A DNA stretch of 7,971 bases, from positions 1-7,971 of the forward strand of contig JAEZWM010000109.1 of NCBI GenBank assembly GCA_023443025.1. The letters are read 5' to 3'. Source of the DNA: Bacillota bacterium. Lineage in GTDB: Bacteria > Bacillota > Clostridia > Tissierellales > Peptoniphilaceae. Both the position numbers and the translations under genes were made by a program. Of this stretch, positions 6,329-7,971 are shown in pieces (position 1 is the stretch's first letter; each line of letters begins with the position of its first letter). The notes below the pieces were generated by a model, which was not told the DNA's origin, did not search any database, and worked only from the letters and a program-made list of their open reading frames with translations.

Positions 6329-6423
6329 ACAGCGGAAGCGGTTTGTTAACGCATGACTATTGTCATTTCGTCTTTTGGCAACATCCCATCCAAAAGCACT
6401 TAACGTAACAAAACCTACTCTGT
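6329..6423 (-). promoter_or_regulatory. Tetrahydrofolate (THF) riboswitch aptamer
   Basis: The - strand carries the THF (class I, folT-type) signature in order: acaGAGTAGG at the 5' end (6423-6414), ACGTTAAGTG (6406-6397), loop ATGGGATGTTG (6389-6379), GACGAA (6373-6368) and ACCGCTTCCGCTGT at the 3' end. Pairings fit: P1 acag (6423-6420) with ctgt (6332-6329); P2 ggttttgtt (6415-6407) with aacaaacc (6347-6340); P3 cttttgg (6396-6390) with ccaaaag (6378-6372); and a small hairpin atgac/gtcat (6366-6362 with 6357-6353). The known role is to sense reduced folates and lower expression of downstream genes. Here those are the permease and folP. The match is to the consensus as I remember it, not from a covariance search. 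Confidence 0.9.
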
Positions 6424-6443
6424 TTTCGTATTATTTTAAAAAC

Positions 6444-6452
6444 AGTATACCA
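6444..6452 (-). promoter_or_regulatory. Promoter -10 of the riboswitch-permease-folP unit
   Basis: On the - strand this reads TGGTATACT, an extended -10 (TGn plus TATACT). No good -35 is seen; a T7 tract lies upstream. Transcription would begin near 6437, about 14 nt before the aptamer's P1 helix, which suits riboswitch control. Confidence 0.6.
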
Positions 6453-6565
6453 TAGATTACAAAAAAATTCTTATGAAAATCAATCGTTTAAATAAGGGAG
6501 ATATATAATCATATATATGTAGAGACTTATAATAAATGAATTCCAGTTTAATAGAGATAAATTAA

Positions 6566-6579
6566 TATAATGGTATGAT
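6566..6579 (+). promoter_or_regulatory. Possible promoter for the serpin gene
   Basis: Two overlapping -10-like boxes occur: TATAAT at 6566-6571 and the extended TGGTATGAT at 6571-6579. Neither has a clear -35. The whole stretch 6453-6691 is very AT-rich and offers other chance -10 boxes, for example at 6504-6509 and 6528-6533. The choice is weak. Apart from the features listed, I see nothing else in the 6453-6691 spacer. Confidence 0.3.
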
Positions 6580-6633
6580 TAATATGAATAAGAATAAATT
6601 GTCACAGGAGCACTTTCTATACGTTTTATAACT

Positions 6634-6658
6634 AGAGCATGAATAAATCAGCTCTTTT
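6634..6658 (+). terminator. Weak terminator-like hairpin in the serpin leader
   Basis: agagc (6634-6638) pairs with gctct (6651-6655), and tga (6640-6642) pairs with tca (6648-6650) with one bulged A and a 5-nt loop. Four T follow (6655-6658). It sits 34 nt before the serpin ATG, so it could be an attenuator or simply a leader hairpin. The short T tract makes efficient termination doubtful. Confidence 0.3.
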
Positions 6659-6691
6659 AAAAACTAGAAAACATTAAATAAAGGAGAAAAT

Positions 6692-7971
6692 ATGAAAAAT
6701 ATCAAAAGTTTAAAACTCTTTGCGTTTATTATTGCAGGAGTGATGTTGTTTGCGGCATGTACTCAGGTTAATAAGCCTGAAGAGCCTGTCGTAAATGAAG
6801 AGGTTAACGAGGCGGAAAAGAACAAAAATGAAACTGAAGAACCTGATATTGAAAAACCTGATGAAAAAACGGAAGATGATGAGACAAATAAAGATGAAGA
6901 AGCTGAAAAACCAAGCAGTGGAGATTTTGATTTAACTACTTCTGAAGTGCTTGTACAGCCTGAGGAAGTACCGGCGGAAGATGGTCTGTATCAGAATGAA
7001 ATTACAAAAGCTATGAATGCTTTCGCATCAAGTACAGTTCCAAAACTTATCAAAGATTCTGAAGAAAATGAGATCTATTCACCAATTTCTCTTTATTATG
7101 CACTTTCTATGATTAGAGAAATGGCTGATGGTCAGACACTTGCTAATTTAAATGAGCATTTAAATGCAAACGGAATCGACATTTCTGAAGAGCTTAGAAA
7201 GTTTACTATGACTCAAAAATTTAATGAGGGTCTTTTAGTAAACAACTCTTATTGGATAGACAATAAGTATAAAGACAATGCGAATCCTGAGCTTTTAAAT
7301 GTATTAAAAGATAAGTTCTATGCATATGCGTTTTCAACTGATTTTGCTGCAGATGGAGCATATACGGATATTGATAACTGGGCTCTTAAAACAACAAACA
7401 ATATGATTGAGTACAACTCAAAGGATATGTTTGGTAGTCCTGACATTGTTTCAGTTATACTAAATGCAGTCTACTACGAATCAAAGTGGCAAAGTGAATT
7501 TGATGCAGCAAATAATTTTACTGAAAAATTCCATAATTTAGATGGGTCAGAGACCGATGCTGAATTTATGACACAGGTAATTGATAGTGGAGTATACTCT
7601 AAAGGCGAAGAATATAACTCAGCATTGATGAGGATGGAAAGCGGAAATATCTACTACATCCTGCCTAAAGAAGGTAGCACTCCTAGTGATTTACTTGAAA
7701 CTGAAAACTTTATAGACGAATATCTTAAAACAGAGTTTGTTGCTGGAAAATTAACACTTAATCTTCCTAAATATGAAGTAGAAAGCACATTCTCTGAGTT
7801 AATCCAAGACTTAGGTTTAACCGATGTATTTGGACCGAAAGCAGATCTTTCAAAAGCTTTTGTAGATGATAGTCAAGCTTTTTCGATAGGTCAAATTATC
7901 CAAAAAGCAAAAGTAATAGTAGATGAAAAAGGTGCTAAAGCATCAGCAGTAACTGGTGGAATTGGCACGAC
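6692..7971 (+). CDS. Lipoprotein serpin (serine/cysteine protease inhibitor family), 3' partial
   Basis: The frame runs from ATG 6692 (aaggag 5 nt upstream) to the window end: 426 residues. A basic start and hydrophobic stretch end in the lipobox LFAAC with Cys23, so the protein is probably lipid-anchored outside the membrane. Residues ~28-77 form a low-complexity Glu/Lys/Asn/Pro tether. The serpin fold follows: SPISLYYALSMI (from 130), LNAVYYESKWQSEFD (from 257), the MTQ segment, NLPKYEVESTFSELIQDLGLTDVF split from ~357, and AKVIVDEKGAKASAVT (hinge, ~406-421). The hinge matches the Glu-x-Gly and small-residue pattern of inhibitory serpins (E412, G414, A415, A417-A419), which allows loop insertion after cleavage. 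The P1 residue and most of the reactive loop are cut off, so the target protease cannot be predicted. The likely role is inhibition of host or neighbouring-microbe proteases at the cell surface (inference). Confidence 0.93.
   Translation, partial: MKNIKSLKLFAFIIAGVMLFAACTQVNKPEEPVVNEEVNEAEKNKNETEEPDIEKPDEKTEDDETNKDEEAEKPSSGDFDLTTSEVLVQPEEVPAEDGLYQNEITKAMNAFASSTVPKLIKDSEENEIYSPISLYYALSMIREMADGQTLANLNEHLNANGIDISEELRKFTMTQKFNEGLLVNNSYWIDNKYKDNANPELLNVLKDKFYAYAFSTDFAADGAYTDIDNWALKTTNNMIEYNSKDMFGSPDIVSVILNAVYYESKWQSEFDAANNFTEKFHNLDGSETDAEFMTQVIDSGVYSKGEEYNSALMRMESGNIYYILPKEGSTPSDLLETENFIDEYLKTEFVAGKLTLNLPKYEVESTFSELIQDLGLTDVFGPKADLSKAFVDDSQAFSIGQIIQKAKVIVDEKGAKASAVTGGIGT

Noticed and set aside
6076..6408. 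Plus-strand 110-codon open frame
   Set aside because: It is antisense to the permease gene and runs across the THF aptamer; there is no recognisable protein and no ribosome binding site.
6500..6520. AT palindrome (catatatatg and neighbours) as an operator
   Set aside because: Simple alternating AT sequence in a very AT-rich spacer; no evidence beyond composition.

Overview
The window is low-GC DNA with strong purine-rich ribosome binding sites, rho-independent terminators and lipoprotein-type exported proteins. This suggests an anaerobic Firmicute of the Clostridia/Tissierellia type. That placement is inferred from style and gene content; no rRNA or other taxonomic marker is present.

Layout. 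(1) 1-1817, + strand: the 3' part of an ABC-transporter solute-binding lipoprotein gene, then a TudS/DUF523-like putative desulfidase gene and a strong terminator. (2) 1868-3910, + strand: a promoter, a ~100-nt leader with competing pairings, and a folate operon: folE (GTP cyclohydrolase I), an HD-domain hydrolase overlapping it by 1 nt, and a folB-folK fusion. It ends at a terminator that also serves the converging unit. (3) 6452-3912, - strand: an extended -10 promoter, a recognisable tetrahydrofolate (THF) riboswitch, a candidate terminator, an SLC13/DASS-like membrane permease gene and folP (dihydropteroate synthase). (4) 6424-7971, + strand: an AT-rich spacer and a lipoprotein serpin gene cut by the right edge inside its reactive-centre loop.

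How the genes work together. FolE makes dihydroneopterin triphosphate from GTP. FolB and FolK (one polypeptide) convert dihydroneopterin to 6-hydroxymethyl-dihydropterin pyrophosphate, and FolP joins that to p-aminobenzoate (pABA). Triphosphate removal between FolE and FolB has no classical enzyme here, and the HD protein is the obvious candidate. No pABA synthesis gene, folC or folA is visible.

The most interesting point is the THF riboswitch. It is immediately upstream of an uncharacterised carboxylate-type permease whose stop codon overlaps the folP ribosome binding site. Regulation and operon structure both tie this permease to folate, which makes it a candidate importer of pABA or another folate precursor. 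By inspection, the separate folE operon has a different leader without the THF aptamer signature.
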